Source of the DNA: Aequorivita sp. H23M31
GTDB lineage: Bacteria; Bacteroidota; Bacteroidia; Flavobacteriales; Flavobacteriaceae
Length of the DNA: 64,000 nt
Assembly (NCBI RefSeq): GCF_004022485.1
Contig: NZ_CP034951.1
Coordinates: forward strand, 992,001-1,056,000
Direction: 5' to 3'
Numbering within the stretch: position 1 is the stretch's first letter; each line of letters begins with the position of its first letter. Of this stretch, positions 18,470 to 27,150 are shown piece after piece. Position numbers and translations under genes: made by a program. The notes under the pieces were generated by a model. That model made no database searches, was not told where the DNA came from, and saw nothing but the letters and a program-made list of their open reading frames with translations.

Positions 18470-19462
18470 ATGGGATATTCAATCAAGGAAATCAACACTC
18501 TTCTTAAAGGAGAATTAATAGGTAATACCACTGTCCAAATTGAAGGGCCCGAGGAAATAAAAAAGGCCCAAAACAACCATATTACTTTTATTGGAAGTAA
18601 AAAATATGAAAAGTTCTGGGGAGACTCTAAAGCTTCCGCGGCATTCGTAAGCGAAAATTCCACTATTGATCCTGGGGAAAACCGAGCTTTTATAAAGGTT
18701 AAAAACGTGGATTTGGCGATGGCCGAATTGTTGGAACTTTTCAATCCTTCTCAGCCCATTTTTGATACCGAAATCCATCCATCGGCGGTTATTCATGAAA
18801 CTGCTAAAATTGGCAAAGGATGTAAAATCGGTGCCAATTGTTATATTGGCAAGGACGTGGAATTAGGAAGTGAGGTAATACTCTATCCAAATGTTTGTGT
18901 TTTTGATGAAACCGTTATTGGAAATAATACCGTTATCTGGTCTGGAACAGTTGTACGCGAAAGATGTGTTATAGGTAGCCATTGCATTTTTCATATCAAT
19001 GTAAGTATTGGTGCGGATGGATTTGGATATCGTCCTAGTGCCGATGGCAGAGGTCTCGTTAAAATCCCACAGATAGGAAATGTTATTATCGGCAATTACG
19101 TCGAGATAGGCGCCAATTCGTGCGTGGATCGAGCCAAATTTAGTTCAACTATAATCGGTGACGGCTGTAAAATTGACAATTTGGTGCAAATAGCCCACAA
19201 CTGTGTGATGGGCAGATCGTGCATTATGGCTGGTCATAGTGGATTGGCAGGATCCGTCACTTTAGGTGATGGAGTAATAATCGGTGGCAGCGCTTCAATT
19301 AAGGACCACGTTACTATTCATTCCGGAGCTACTGTAGGTGCGGGCTCTGGCGTAATGAATGATGTTGAAGCGGGAAAAACTGTTTTGGGATACCCAGCTC
19401 AGGACGCAAGAGATATGCTAAAGGAATGGGTAGCCGTAAGACGGTTTCTGAAAAATCAATAA
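18470..19462 (+). CDS. lpxD: UDP-3-O-acylglucosamine N-acyltransferase
   Basis: A 330-residue protein. LpxD adds the second (N-linked) hydroxyacyl chain in lipid A synthesis, using acyl-ACP. The N-terminal domain (residues 1-100) precedes a left-handed beta-helix built of hexapeptide repeats ([10 protein letters not shown] and many more). The catalytic histidine lies in Q-I-A-H-N-C, followed by M-A-G-H-S-G-L-A-G. The usual lpxC, fabZ and lpxA neighbours are absent, so this may be a second LpxD-type copy, which is common in flavobacteria. Nearby envelope genes (Kdo enzyme, acyltransferase) fit a lipopolysaccharide role. Confidence 0.9.
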   Translation: MGYSIKEINTLLKGELIGNTTVQIEGPEEIKKAQNNHITFIGSKKYEKFWGDSKASAAFVSENSTIDPGENRAFIKVKNVDLAMAELLELFNPSQPIFDTEIHPSAVIHETAKIGKGCKIGANCYIGKDVELGSEVILYPNVCVFDETVIGNNTVIWSGTVVRERCVIGSHCIFHINVSIGADGFGYRPSADGRGLVKIPQIGNVIIGNYVEIGANSCVDRAKFSSTIIGDGCKIDNLVQIAHNCVMGRSCIMAGHSGLAGSVTLGDGVIIGGSASIKDHVTIHSGATVGAGSGVMNDVEAGKTVLGYPAQDARDMLKEWVAVRRFLKNQ

Positions 19463-19632
19463 ATGGTTAAAAAACCAAGAGAGTAATAGATTGAGAGTCT
19501 TAGGACTAGATGTCTTTTTATAGAACATTAGGAAATTGATTTTTAATAAAATCTGGAGTGCGCTCGACCGGAAAATTTACAATTTTACAAAACGAGTTAT
19601 TTTTAATCCTTTTAATGAAACTGGAAATTCTA

Positions 19633-20070
19633 CTATTTTAGGAAGCCACCTAAAATACCACCTAGTCCTCCCCTATTTCCACCACCTAAAAGGTCACTAA
19701 GGAAAGACGAATCATCTTTAGTATTTGAACTGTTTTTCTTAGATATTATATTCATCAAAACAGGAAGTGCAATCGCCACAATTTTTTGCGCTTGTGCAGG
19801 AGAAATTCCCAATTTGCCAATTAGCTCCGTGACGAGATTCGAACTCAGGTTGGACTGAATATTATTGGCCTCCGAATTATTCGGATCGTCAGAAAAAAGA
19901 TTCATCAATCCTGAAAAATTACCTCCCATCATTTCCCTTGACGCTTCCTTCTTAAAAACATCGCCAAAAACTGAAAACACATCGTCCAGATTATCGGACG
20001 AAACCTCGGTTTTAGTTGTTAATTGTCCTCCTACTTCCGACTTTAATTTTCCAATCAGTTCTTCAATCAT
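19633..20070 (-). CDS. DUF937 domain protein
   Basis: A 145-residue protein with a helical N-terminal two-thirds and a C-terminal tail of repeated Gly with L-L-G-G-G and G-I-L-G-G motifs. The L-G-I-S-P-A-Q-A-Q-K-I-V segment followed by P-V-L-M-N-I-I matches the DUF937 pattern. No signal peptide or membrane helix is evident. The function of the family is unknown. The gene converges with lpxD across a 170-base gap and lies downstream of the acyltransferase gene on the same strand, separated by about 185 AT-rich bases. Confidence 0.8.
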   Translation of the reverse strand: MIEELIGKLKSEVGGQLTTKTEVSSDNLDDVFSVFGDVFKKEASREMMGGNFSGLMNLFSDDPNNSEANNIQSNLSSNLVTELIGKLGISPAQAQKIVAIALPVLMNIISKKNSSNTKDDSSFLSDLLGGGNRGGLGGILGGFLK

Positions 20071-20255
20071 GATTTTTTTACCTTAGATTAATAATTTTGG
20101 TACTGCAATGTAGGGAGATTATGATCTTTGCCAATGCATTTATAATTATTAATATGGCTTTTAACAGTCGAAGAAAATCAATTTATATTGGAAGAAATAT
20201 AATAATACAAGTTCATCCTCATTTTTTTTTTAAAAAATATCGATGAATAATTTCC

Positions 20256-20792
20256 TCAAGAAAATTCCTTTTTCTTGCCAATGACACCTTTATAATATTG
20301 ACGAAGTCTTTCGGAATCGCTTTCGATATTCCCAGTGGGATAGAAAGGTTGGTGGATAATTACAGATTTAGTTGTATAATCGAAAGCAACAGGAATGATG
20401 GGAACATTGGCCGCACGCGCAATATAATAATAGCCGGTTTTCCATTCCAAAACCTTCTTCCGGGTCCCTTCAGGCGCCAAGGCGAGACGAAATTCTTCCT
20501 TGTCACTAAAAATTTCGGCAATGGCTTCCACTTTATTCTGTCCAGATGTACGGTCTAATGGAACGCCGCCCATCCATCTAAAATAAGCACCAAATGGCCA
20601 TCGAAACAATTCAGACTTCCCTATAAAATTTATTTGAATATTTAAAATGCGTCGCGTAAAAACACCAATATAGAAATCATGCCAACTTGTATGCGGCACC
20701 ACGATTATGACGGCTTTTTTAATAGCTGGATCGAAGTTGCCCTGGATTCGCCAACCCATTACATTAAAAAATAAAAATTTGGCGAAGCCCAT
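20256..20792 (-). CDS. PlsC-like acyltransferase (1-acylglycerol-3-phosphate acyltransferase family)
   Basis: About 178 residues from ATG 20792. The open frame extends upstream to 20864, but that would overlap the coding end of the KdsB-KdnB gene; ATG 20792 gives a 17-base gap instead. The catalytic H-x4-D motif is seen in P-H-T-S-W-H-D, and the substrate-binding E-G-T-R in A-P-E-G-T-R-K-K. Such enzymes transfer acyl chains to lysophospholipids or related acceptors at the inner membrane face. Its position directly after a Kdo-modifying enzyme suggests an envelope lipid substrate, but this is only context. Confidence 0.85.
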   Translation of the reverse strand: MGFAKFLFFNVMGWRIQGNFDPAIKKAVIIVVPHTSWHDFYIGVFTRRILNIQINFIGKSELFRWPFGAYFRWMGGVPLDRTSGQNKVEAIAEIFSDKEEFRLALAPEGTRKKVLEWKTGYYYIARAANVPIIPVAFDYTTKSVIIHQPFYPTGNIESDSERLRQYYKGVIGKKKEFS

Positions 20793-20809
20793 TTTTGAGA
20801 AATTACAAA

Positions 20810-22639
20810 TTACATCTTTCGATAAAGATTTCTCAGCTTTTCGCGGGTAATAGTCTTTTCCCACTCATCGCCAAGTGCATTTTCCCAAAGAGGAATCATT
20901 CCCATTGCAACATCAATCATTACATCCATTTGCTCTTCAGTAAGGTCTTTACATACTCCCTGAGGAATCTGGACATTGTGCTTCTTGACCATTTCTTTAA
21001 AAAGAGCCACATCTTTTGAATAGAACTCGTCCAAAAATTGGAATGCAATGCAATTTCCTACTCCGTGTTTTGTTCCTAAAACATAACCAAGACCATAGCT
21101 CATAGCGTGTGCAACTCCTACTTGAGAGTAAGCAATACTCATACCTCCATGCCAAGAGGCCATCATTAATTTCGCACGGGATTCTGCTTCCGAAAGAGAA
21201 TCGCTAAGAAAAATCTCCAAACACAGATCGTAAGCTTTTTCACCATAACTCTGGCTGAAAGCATTTAGAAAAGTACCATTTAACGATTCTACGCAATGGA
21301 TAAAACAATCCATACCTGTAAAGAACCATTGGTTTTTTGAAACCCCTTGCGTGAGTTCTGGATCGAGAATAACCTGATCAAATGGGGTGAAGTCACTATT
21401 TATTCCAAGTTTCCTCACAGGTCCGGTAAGTACAGTAGTTCGAGAAACTTCTGCACCAGTTCCAGATATCGTTGGAATTCCTACGTGATAGATCGCTTTT
21501 TGTTTTACCAAATCCCAACCTTGGTAATCGGCAGAACTTCCTGGATTTGCCAGCATAATTGAAACAGCTTTCGCAAGATCCATCACCGTTCCACCGCCTA
21601 TCCCTATAATACCCGAGGGTAGATTGGTGAATTCTGCTTTAATATCCTGTACCAAACTATCCACCTGAGAAGTTTTGGGTTCTTCCTCTGTAGATATAAA
21701 AAGCATTTTATCATTAAAACGAAGCGTAATACGATCCAAAAACTCCTGATTATCTTGGAAAACATCATCAACCAAGAAGATAAAGGGTGCCATTTGTTGG
21801 CGTTTTGGATTTAAAATATCTGCAAGCTGATCAAAGCTGCCTTCTCCAAAAATAACCTTTGGAACCATGGGAAAATTTCTAAACTTGTTATTTATGCCAT
21901 TGGGTTTGCTTTCTTTTAGCAGTTTGTTTGCTCTGGCCAAATCTTCAGGAGTGTCTATTTCAACGCCTACAGAATTGAACACAACCATCTTAATATTTTT
22001 TCCATATTCCAAATAACGGATGCATTCTATCTTTTCCACAGCTTCTAAGGAACGCATGGGCAGTCGGTAAAAATCCATAATTGCCTCTTTCCTAAAAGCG
22101 TAAATACCTTTATGCTTATAATATTGGATATCTACATTTTTATCCCGCGGATAAGGAATTGGCGAACGTGAGAAATAGAGTGCAAAATCATTTTGATCCA
22201 CGATAACTTTTACAGTGTTTGGATCGTTTATTTCCTTCCAATCGTGGATTTCGGTCATTAAGGAGGCGAGATCAATCTTATCTGCATCCGGCCCATTAAA
22301 CACAGAGAGCACTTTTTCTAAGGATTCACGACTCGTAAAAGGTTCATCTCCTTGCACGTTCACAACAATATCCACATCCATATTTTCAACAGCTTCCGCA
22401 ATACGGTCGCTTCCACAGTCATGTTCCTTTTGGCTCATTAATGCCATTCCGCCGTTGTTGGATATTTCGTCAAAAATAATCTCACTATCGGTTACAACAT
22501 ACACTTCATCAAATAGAGCGGTGGCTTTGGCAGCTTCATAGGTTCTTACGATTACAGGTTTTCCACCTAAGTCCTGCATCAATTTGCCCGGAAATCTAGA
22601 AGCGCCATAACGAGCGGGGATCATTGCTATAATTTTCAC
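20810..22639 (-). CDS. kdsB: Fusion of CMP-Kdo synthetase (KdsB) with Kdo 8-oxidase-like iron alcohol dehydrogenase (KdnB)
   Basis: One 609-residue frame starting with GTG at 22639. Residues 1 to about 243 are Kds[23 protein letters not shown] and H-K-G-I-Y-A-F-R. It activates Kdo to CMP-Kdo for lipopolysaccharide. After a short linker (S-K-P-N-G-I-N-N), residues about 255-609 are an iron-type alcohol dehydrogenase with the nucleotide loop G-I-G-G-G-T-V-M-D and metal ligands in M-D-C-F-I-H, A-H-A-M-S-Y and T-K-H-G-V-G-N. This half resembles KdnB, which in Shewanella oxidises C8 of Kdo for 8-amino-Kdo synthesis. The partner aminotransferase KdnA is not in this window. Confidence 0.88.
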   Translation of the reverse strand: MKIIAMIPARYGASRFPGKLMQDLGGKPVIVRTYEAAKATALFDEVYVVTDSEIIFDEISNNGGMALMSQKEHDCGSDRIAEAVENMDVDIVVNVQGDEPFTSRESLEKVLSVFNGPDADKIDLASLMTEIHDWKEINDPNTVKVIVDQNDFALYFSRSPIPYPRDKNVDIQYYKHKGIYAFRKEAIMDFYRLPMRSLEAVEKIECIRYLEYGKNIKMVVFNSVGVEIDTPEDLARANKLLKESKPNGINNKFRNFPMVPKVIFGEGSFDQLADILNPKRQQMAPFIFLVDDVFQDNQEFLDRITLRFNDKMLFISTEEEPKTSQVDSLVQDIKAEFTNLPSGIIGIGGGTVMDLAKAVSIMLANPGSSADYQGWDLVKQKAIYHVGIPTISGTGAEVSRTTVLTGPVRKLGINSDFTPFDQVILDPELTQGVSKNQWFFTGMDCFIHCVESLNGTFLNAFSQSYGEKAYDLCLEIFLSDSLSEAESRAKLMMASWHGGMSIAYSQVGVAHAMSYGLGYVLGTKHGVGNCIAFQFLDEFYSKDVALFKEMVKKHNVQIPQGVCKDLTEEQMDVMIDVAMGMIPLWENALGDEWEKTITREKLRNLYRKM

Positions 22640-22663
22640 AATAACTTTTTTTTAAAATATTTT

Positions 22664-22671
22664 CAAAAATA
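22664..22671 (-). promoter_or_regulatory. Possible -7 promoter element for the KdsB-KdnB gene
   Basis: On the minus strand the sequence reads TATTTTTG, fitting TAnnTTTG, and lies 24 bases before the GTG start. The surrounding region is T-rich, so a chance match is possible. Confidence 0.3.
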
Positions 22672-22798
22672 AGAAGATTAAGTTCTTGAAAGCCTTTTTT
22701 TGAAAAGCATTTTGCAAAACAAATAATGGGATTTGTTCTTCTTTAAATCGACAGAAATAAATGGTTTGGAACAGTTGGTGTCTTTCTTAATTTACAGT

Positions 22799-24223
22799 TT
22801 AGTCCCCAAAAAAATCATCTTTAAACCCTATCAAATACAATTTCTCCTGAGCCCTGGTTATAGCAGTGTACAACCATCGTAGATACTCTTTATCTACTCC
22901 ATTGGGAAGGTACGGCTGCTCAACAAACACGGTATTCCACTGTCCCCCTTGCGATTTGTGACAAGTAATGGCATAGCTAAACTTTACCTGTAAGGCATTA
23001 AAATATTTGTTGTTCTTTACCGCTAAAAATTTCTTGTACTTGGATTTTTCTCCGGCATAATCCTTCATCACCTCTTGATAAAGACTATTGGATTCTTCAT
23101 AAGTAAGAGATGGACTTTCTGAGGTCAAGGTATCCAAAAGCAGCACGGTTTCTAAAGGCTCCATATTTGGATAGTCCACCATCCGAACTTTTACTTCTGC
23201 AAAGCGAAACCCGTATAATTCTTTAAAAGCGAATATTTCCAACACTTCTACAATATCTCCGTTGGCAATAAAGCCAGCTTCACTTGTGTTGTCCACCCAA
23301 AAATAATTGTTCTTCACTACCATTAAATAATCTCCAGAGGAAAGTTCGGCTTCTTGGAAAAGGATTCGTTCCCGGATACTTTGGTTGTAAAGATTTGCCC
23401 GCTTGTTGGACCTGACGATTATAACCGTCCCCTCGTTTCCCAATTCGGAATAGCTATCGCTTATGGCATCCATTATTTCCTGTCCATCTACAGGACGGAT
23501 AATGTCAGGAAACGACCGTGCTGTAAATTTAAAAGTATCAAAAAAACCGTCCTCAAGATGTTCCCTTATTCGGGTTGCATTTTCCAAAATACCACTGTCT
23601 TGCTGTTGTCGAACTACTTCGCTCAATTCAATATGGGTGACCTCCCTTTGGTATTGCGATTCCAGTATCTTCATATCAAGAGCAGGGCTTACGGAAAGAT
23701 GGACGGGTGGTAATTGAGCGGTATCCCCAATTAATAATAGTTTGCAGTTATGGCCACTGTACACATATTGCATCAAATCGTCCAACAACGACCCATTTTC
23801 AAATAGTCTGGAATCTTGGTTAATATCCGGTATCATGGAAGCTTCATCCACAATAAATATAGTGTCGCGATGTTTGTTGGTTTGAAGTGTAAACGAAACA
23901 GAACCTTTGGCGCTTTTTGGAAAATATATCTTCTTATGAATCGTGAAAGCCTGTCTTTTTGAATAATTGCCAATCACCTTTGCCGCACGTCCAGTGGGTG
24001 CCAGCAGCACAGATCTCATTTTTCCTTTGGAAAGGTTTTTAACGAGAGAGCTAACAATTGTAGTCTTTCCCGTTCCAGCATATCCTTTTAATAAAAAAGT
24101 TTCATTTTTGTTCTTGCCCAATACAAATTTGGCTAAAAGCTGAAGGGCGATATCTTGTTTAGAAGTGGTTTGGTGGGGAAAATCATTTTTTAAAAAATTG
24201 TAAAATTCGGTAACGTTCATCAT
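22799..24223 (-). CDS. RecD-like superfamily 1 DNA helicase
   Basis: About 474 residues. The first ATG in frame is at 24223; a TTG two codons earlier is less likely. Motifs: Walker A G-Y-A-G-T-G-K-T-T (about residues 46-54), A-P-T-G-R-A-A, Walker B V-D-E-A-S-M-I, motif III I-G-D-T-A-Q-L-P-P, and C-terminal motifs T-C-H-K-S-Q-G-G and Y-T-A-I-T-R-A. This is a short RecD2/Dda-like helicase with an N-terminal ATPase and a UvrD-C-like end. RecB and RecC genes are not nearby. Its role in repair or replication is inferred from the family only. It lies 160 bases upstream of the Kdo enzyme on the same strand. Confidence 0.9.
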   Translation of the reverse strand: MMNVTEFYNFLKNDFPHQTTSKQDIALQLLAKFVLGKNKNETFLLKGYAGTGKTTIVSSLVKNLSKGKMRSVLLAPTGRAAKVIGNYSKRQAFTIHKKIYFPKSAKGSVSFTLQTNKHRDTIFIVDEASMIPDINQDSRLFENGSLLDDLMQYVYSGHNCKLLLIGDTAQLPPVHLSVSPALDMKILESQYQREVTHIELSEVVRQQQDSGILENATRIREHLEDGFFDTFKFTARSFPDIIRPVDGQEIMDAISDSYSELGNEGTVIIVRSNKRANLYNQSIRERILFQEAELSSGDYLMVVKNNYFWVDNTSEAGFIANGDIVEVLEIFAFKELYGFRFAEVKVRMVDYPNMEPLETVLLLDTLTSESPSLTYEESNSLYQEVMKDYAGEKSKYKKFLAVKNNKYFNALQVKFSYAITCHKSQGGQWNTVFVEQPYLPNGVDKEYLRWLYTAITRAQEKLYLIGFKDDFFGD

Positions 24224-24277
24224 TTTCAACTGTCAATAAGCGGTTTAAAGATAGACATCATTTTTTCGGAATAAACT

Positions 24278-24306
24278 TTTGCGAACAAAAAAAAATTGTA
24301 GATTTG
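24278..24306 (+). promoter_or_regulatory. Bacteroidota-type promoter (TTTG, 17 bases, TAGATTTG)
   Basis: TTTG at 24278-24281 and TAGATTTG at 24299-24306, spaced 17 bases, match the -33/-7 consensus of the Bacteroidota housekeeping sigma factor. It lies 42 bases before the ATG at 24349 and is the best promoter match in this window. Confidence 0.6.
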
Positions 24307-24348
24307 CGATACACCTTTTGGGAAATCAATATTTAAACAAAATAAGCA

Positions 24349-25008
24349 ATGAAATTAGTAATTCAGATTGTTCTTTGGATTGTTATAATCTTTTTGGGTT
24401 GGAAACTTTGGACCTCAATTATGGGACCAGTAGAATTCAATAAGGTAAAAGAAGCACGCTATGCAAAAGTAATCAAAAACTTGAAGGACATCCAAGCATC
24501 AGAATTGGCTCATAAAGAAATTACCGGAACTTTTACCGGTAATTGGGACAGCTTAGTGCATTTTATTGAAACGGCACAATATGCCATAACCCAACGACGT
24601 GATTCCAGCTACGCCGACGTTGCAAAAAACAAAGCATTCGGAATTAGTGAAGGATATTATATCGATGTATCCTTAATTGATACCTTAGGATTTACGCCTG
24701 TTAAGGATTCTCTTTTTGGTAACTCAGATCGATATAAAACAATGATGAACGTTCCTATAGAAGGCGTGAACGCTAAATTCGATCTCAAAGCTGGGAAAAT
24801 AACCAAGAATGATGCAACCTACGCAGTTTTTGAAGCTAAGGTACCGAAAGATGTTGTATTGCACGACTTGAATAAGGATTTGGTAATCCAGGAAAAACAA
24901 GTTCAATCCGTGGATGGAGTTAATGGAGCCTTTATAAAAGTTGGTTCTATGGACGAAGTGGATACCTCAGGAAACTGGCCTAAAATTTACGACACTGTCA
25001 ACAAATAA
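24349..25008 (+). CDS. Membrane-anchored protein of unknown function, pilin-like layout
   Basis: A 219-residue protein not assigned to a named family. Residues 4-22 form one hydrophobic helix followed by a charged helix with the pattern R-Y-A-K-V-I-K-N-L-K-D-I-Q-A-S-E-L-A-H, then G-T-F-T-G-N-W-D-S-L. A hydrophobic N-terminus, a long helix and a G-x-Y/F-x-x-x-W/F-D-x-L segment are seen in type IV pilin-like proteins, but the pre-pilin cleavage site G-F-x-x-x-E is absent. The rest is beta-rich. It overlaps the earliest possible start of the DUF3822 gene and is followed by a terminator-like hairpin. The pilin comparison is inference. Confidence 0.7.
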   Translation: MKLVIQIVLWIVIIFLGWKLWTSIMGPVEFNKVKEARYAKVIKNLKDIQASELAHKEITGTFTGNWDSLVHFIETAQYAITQRRDSSYADVAKNKAFGISEGYYIDVSLIDTLGFTPVKDSLFGNSDRYKTMMNVPIEGVNAKFDLKAGKITKNDATYAVFEAKVPKDVVLHDLNKDLVIQEKQVQSVDGVNGAFIKVGSMDEVDTSGNWPKIYDTVNK

Positions 25009-25810
25009 AGACATAGCGCAATTAAATACAATCAGACTGTCCGTTCAGGTTTCCCTGAACGGGCTTTCTTTTTTGGCAATAAATGTACAAGAAGGAAAAA
25101 CACTGTTTTTTGAGGAAAAGAAACTATCCTACAGCACCACTCCTGAGGAACTATTGATGGAAATTGAAAATCTTATTTTTGAAAATAAGGTTCTCCAGCA
25201 GGATTTTTCTGAAGTATCTGTTATTTATTCCACCGCAATCTATGGACTCGTTCCTACTGCCCTATTCGACGAATCCCGAGCGAGTGAATATTTAAAGTTT
25301 AATTCAAAAATCCTGGCCAATGATTATATTGCCCATGATATATTAGAAAATCAAGGAATTGTCGTGGTTTATGTTCCATATATGAACATCAACAATTTTT
25401 TCTTTGAGAAATATGGCTCCTTCAATTATTACCATTCGGTAGGTGTTTTGTTGAAGACCCTATTAGAAAAAGAAAACTATTCGCTTCCCAAAATGTACCT
25501 CCATTTCCAACAAAATAGTTTTGATTGTATCGTACTAAAAAATGGAGAACTCCAACTTTGCAATACTTATGCTTATAAAACTGCAGAGGATTTCATCTAC
25601 TATACTCTATTCTGCATGGAACAATTAAAGCTCAATCCAGAAACCATTCCTGTTTTACTATGTGGTGAAATAGAAGCGGATGATGATATTTATAAAATGG
25701 CATATACCTACATCAGAAATATCGATTTTGTACCCAAGGAAATGAATAGTTTAGAGATTGACAATACAGAAGCAGCCCATCGACATTTTACACTAAAAAA
25801 TCTGGGATAA
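24941..25810 (+). CDS. DUF3822 family protein
   Basis: The frame is open from TTG 24941 to TAA 25810. The conserved DUF3822 start S-V-Q-V-S-L-N-G-L-S-F begins at codon 34, and F-N-S-K-I-L-A-N-D and Y-V-P-Y-M-N-I further on also fit. No ATG precedes the conserved region, so the true start is TTG 24941 or another non-ATG codon near 24990. A family member from Bacteroides was, as I recall, shown to have an actin-like ATPase fold, as in PilM. The gene overlaps rsmD by one base. A strong hairpin lies within its first codons (25041-25074). Confidence 0.8.
   Translation: MVLWTKWIPQETGLKFTTLSTNKDIAQLNTIRLSVQVSLNGLSFLAINVQEGKTLFFEEKKLSYSTTPEELLMEIENLIFENKVLQQDFSEVSVIYSTAIYGLVPTALFDESRASEYLKFNSKILANDYIAHDILENQGIVVVYVPYMNINNFFFEKYGSFNYYHSVGVLLKTLLEKENYSLPKMYLHFQQNSFDCIVLKNGELQLCNTYAYKTAEDFIYYTLFCMEQLKLNPETIPVLLCGEIEADDDIYKMAYTYIRNIDFVPKEMNSLEIDNTEAAHRHFTLKNLG
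25041..25074 (+). terminator. Terminator-shaped hairpin inside the DUF3822 coding sequence
   Basis: A perfect 9-base stem, CCGTTCAGG / CCTGAACGG, with a TTTC loop is followed by GCTTTCTTTTTT. It begins 33 bases after the stop of the gene at 24349, the normal place for a terminator, yet the same bases encode the conserved S-V-Q-V-S-L-N-G-L-S-F of DUF3822. It could end the first transcript or attenuate expression of DUF3822 and rsmD. Confidence 0.65.
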
Positions 25811-26361
25811 TGAGAATAATCTCTGGCTCACACAAAGGTCGACGACTTACTGCACCTAAAAATCTACCGGTTCGTCCCACTACCGATTTTGCAAAGGAAG
25901 CGCTATTCAATATTCTGAGAACCCGACTTTATTTTGATGAGATCACCGTTTTGGAATTATTTGCAGGCACAGGAAACATAAGCTTCGAATTTGCCTCGCG
26001 CGGAGTTCCTAAAATAACTTCTGTGGATTCCAATACTGGATGTATCCAATATATAAATAAAATATCTGAAGAATTCTCCTTTCCCATTACCGGTATAAAA
26101 TCGGATGCGGAAAGTTATTTAGAAAGAAATTCAGAAAAATTTGATATCATTTTCGCCGATCCTCCTTACGAGTTTGATGTACCCCATTTTGAGAATATCG
26201 TCAATTTAGTCTTTCAAAAGGAATTATTGGAAAATGAAGGAATGCTGATTATAGAACATTCAAAGGAGAATGATCTTTCCGCTCTTCCACATTTTTCCGA
26301 AGCCAGAAAATATGGAGGAAGTGTTTTCAGTTTCTTTATGACTGAAGAAAAAGTAAATTAG
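25810..26361 (+). CDS. rsmD: 16S rRNA guanine(966)-N2-methyltransferase
   Basis: A 183-residue protein of normal RsmD length. It has the opening M-R-I-I-S-G-x-x-K-G-R-R-L, R-P-T-T-D-F-A-K-E-A-L-F-N-I-L, the SAM-binding L-E-L-F-A-G-T-G-N-I-S-F-E, and the catalytic D-P-P-Y motif. It methylates G966 (E. coli numbering) of 16S rRNA within the assembling small subunit. It begins on the last base of the DUF3822 stop. The DUF3822-rsmD order is common in Bacteroidota. Confidence 0.95.
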   Translation: MRIISGSHKGRRLTAPKNLPVRPTTDFAKEALFNILRTRLYFDEITVLELFAGTGNISFEFASRGVPKITSVDSNTGCIQYINKISEEFSFPITGIKSDAESYLERNSEKFDIIFADPPYEFDVPHFENIVNLVFQKELLENEGMLIIEHSKENDLSALPHFSEARKYGGSVFSFFMTEEKVN

Positions 26362-26485
26362 AAAGATGTATAATAATCCACCCCTGAAGCTGTGGAAACT
26401 ATAGGTTTTATCAGTATTCCTTTATTCCTGATAAATCTATCAACGTGTTAGCTTTAAAGGAGTATCGGGAAAATCAGGAAAAGAG

Positions 26486-26505
26486 ATTCCCGCCTGCGCG
26501 GGAAT
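26486..26505. repeat. Perfect short hairpin between rsmD and rnpB
   Basis: ATTCCCGC-CTGC-GCGGGAAT is a perfect 8-base stem followed on the plus strand by seven As. It lies just past the 3' end of rnpB, with a T run on the rnpB strand between the two. The base composition is much richer in GC than its surroundings, as in dispersed intergenic repeats. It may protect or terminate the rnpB transcript, but the T run precedes the hairpin in the rnpB direction, so it is not a standard terminator. Confidence 0.5.
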
Positions 26506-26510
26506 AAAAA

Positions 26511-26852
26511 AATGCAGGCCTATAAGCCGGGTTCTGTCCCCGAAGCTAGTTCGGGGCCTTATCATTTATCTAGACGTTCCGTTACCGAAACGCTCAATCT
26601 GCCTACCCTCCTGCATCGGGCGGGAACCCTTTCCCGATAGCTATCGGGACACAGGTTTACGTGGCATTTCACCGCATAGAGTTTACCTGATTTCACTACA
26701 GCATTACCTGTACATCCTTTCTGTTGCACTTGTCCTCCCCTCCCGAGCCGAGGCTATGGAGGGTGACGGCCGTTAGCCGCTATGCATCCCTATGGTGTCC
26801 GGACTTTCCTCTCCCGAATTAAATTCGGGAACGATAAGGCGGCCTGCGCTGC
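26511..26852 (-). ncRNA. rnpB: RNase P RNA, bacterial type A
   Basis: Read on the minus strand, the RNA contains the conserved GAGGAAAGTCCGGACACCATAGGG region near the 5' end (about 26800-26780), ACAGAAA and ATGTACAGG in the specificity region, GGTAAACTC, and the closing ACAGAACCCGGCTTATAGGCC. The 5' GCAGGCC pairs with the 3' GGCCTGC as helix P1, giving ends near 26850 and 26513. It is the catalytic RNA that removes 5' leaders from tRNA precursors. Exact ends are approximate. No promoter was pinned down on the minus strand. Confidence 0.95.
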
Positions 26853-26969
26853 AAATGTAGCCTAATGTTAATAAATAAGGGAAAATACAAACCTCTAATT
26901 TTTTAAAACACATCGTTCATATCTATATTTGTCTTTTTGAAGATAGTTGGAAAGTTGAGAAGGTGGGAA

Positions 26970-27041
26970 GTTGAGGAGTTGAGGAGTTGAGGAGTTGAGG
27001 AGTTGGAGAGTTGAAGAGTTTAAGAGTTTAAGAGTTTAAAA
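26970..27041 (+). repeat. Tandem octamer repeat drifting from GTTGAGGA to GTTTAAGA
   Basis: Nine consecutive 8-base units in register: four GTTGAGGA, then GTTGGAGA, GTTGAAGA, two GTTTAAGA and GTTTAAAA. The sequence changes in steps along the tract, as expected from repeated local duplication with mutation. It lies between rnpB and dnaX. Confidence 0.85.
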
Positions 27042-27090
27042 GAAATTAAAAACTTCGATGAATTTTATAGTGAACGCTCCCAAACTATTT

Positions 27091-27144
27091 ACTGATTACT
27101 GATTTACTGGCCAATGAACACTGAACACTGACTACTGACTACTG
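27091..27144 (+). repeat. Heptamer-periodic ACTGAYT/ACTGAAC repeat before dnaX
   Basis: Repeated 7-base units of the type ACTGATT, ACTGAAC and ACTGACT run up to six bases before the dnaX ATG, with one irregular stretch in the middle. The same motif recurs at 51317-51405. The gap 26853-27150 holds this tract, the octamer tract and no gene. Confidence 0.8.
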
Positions 27145-27150
27145 AAAAAT

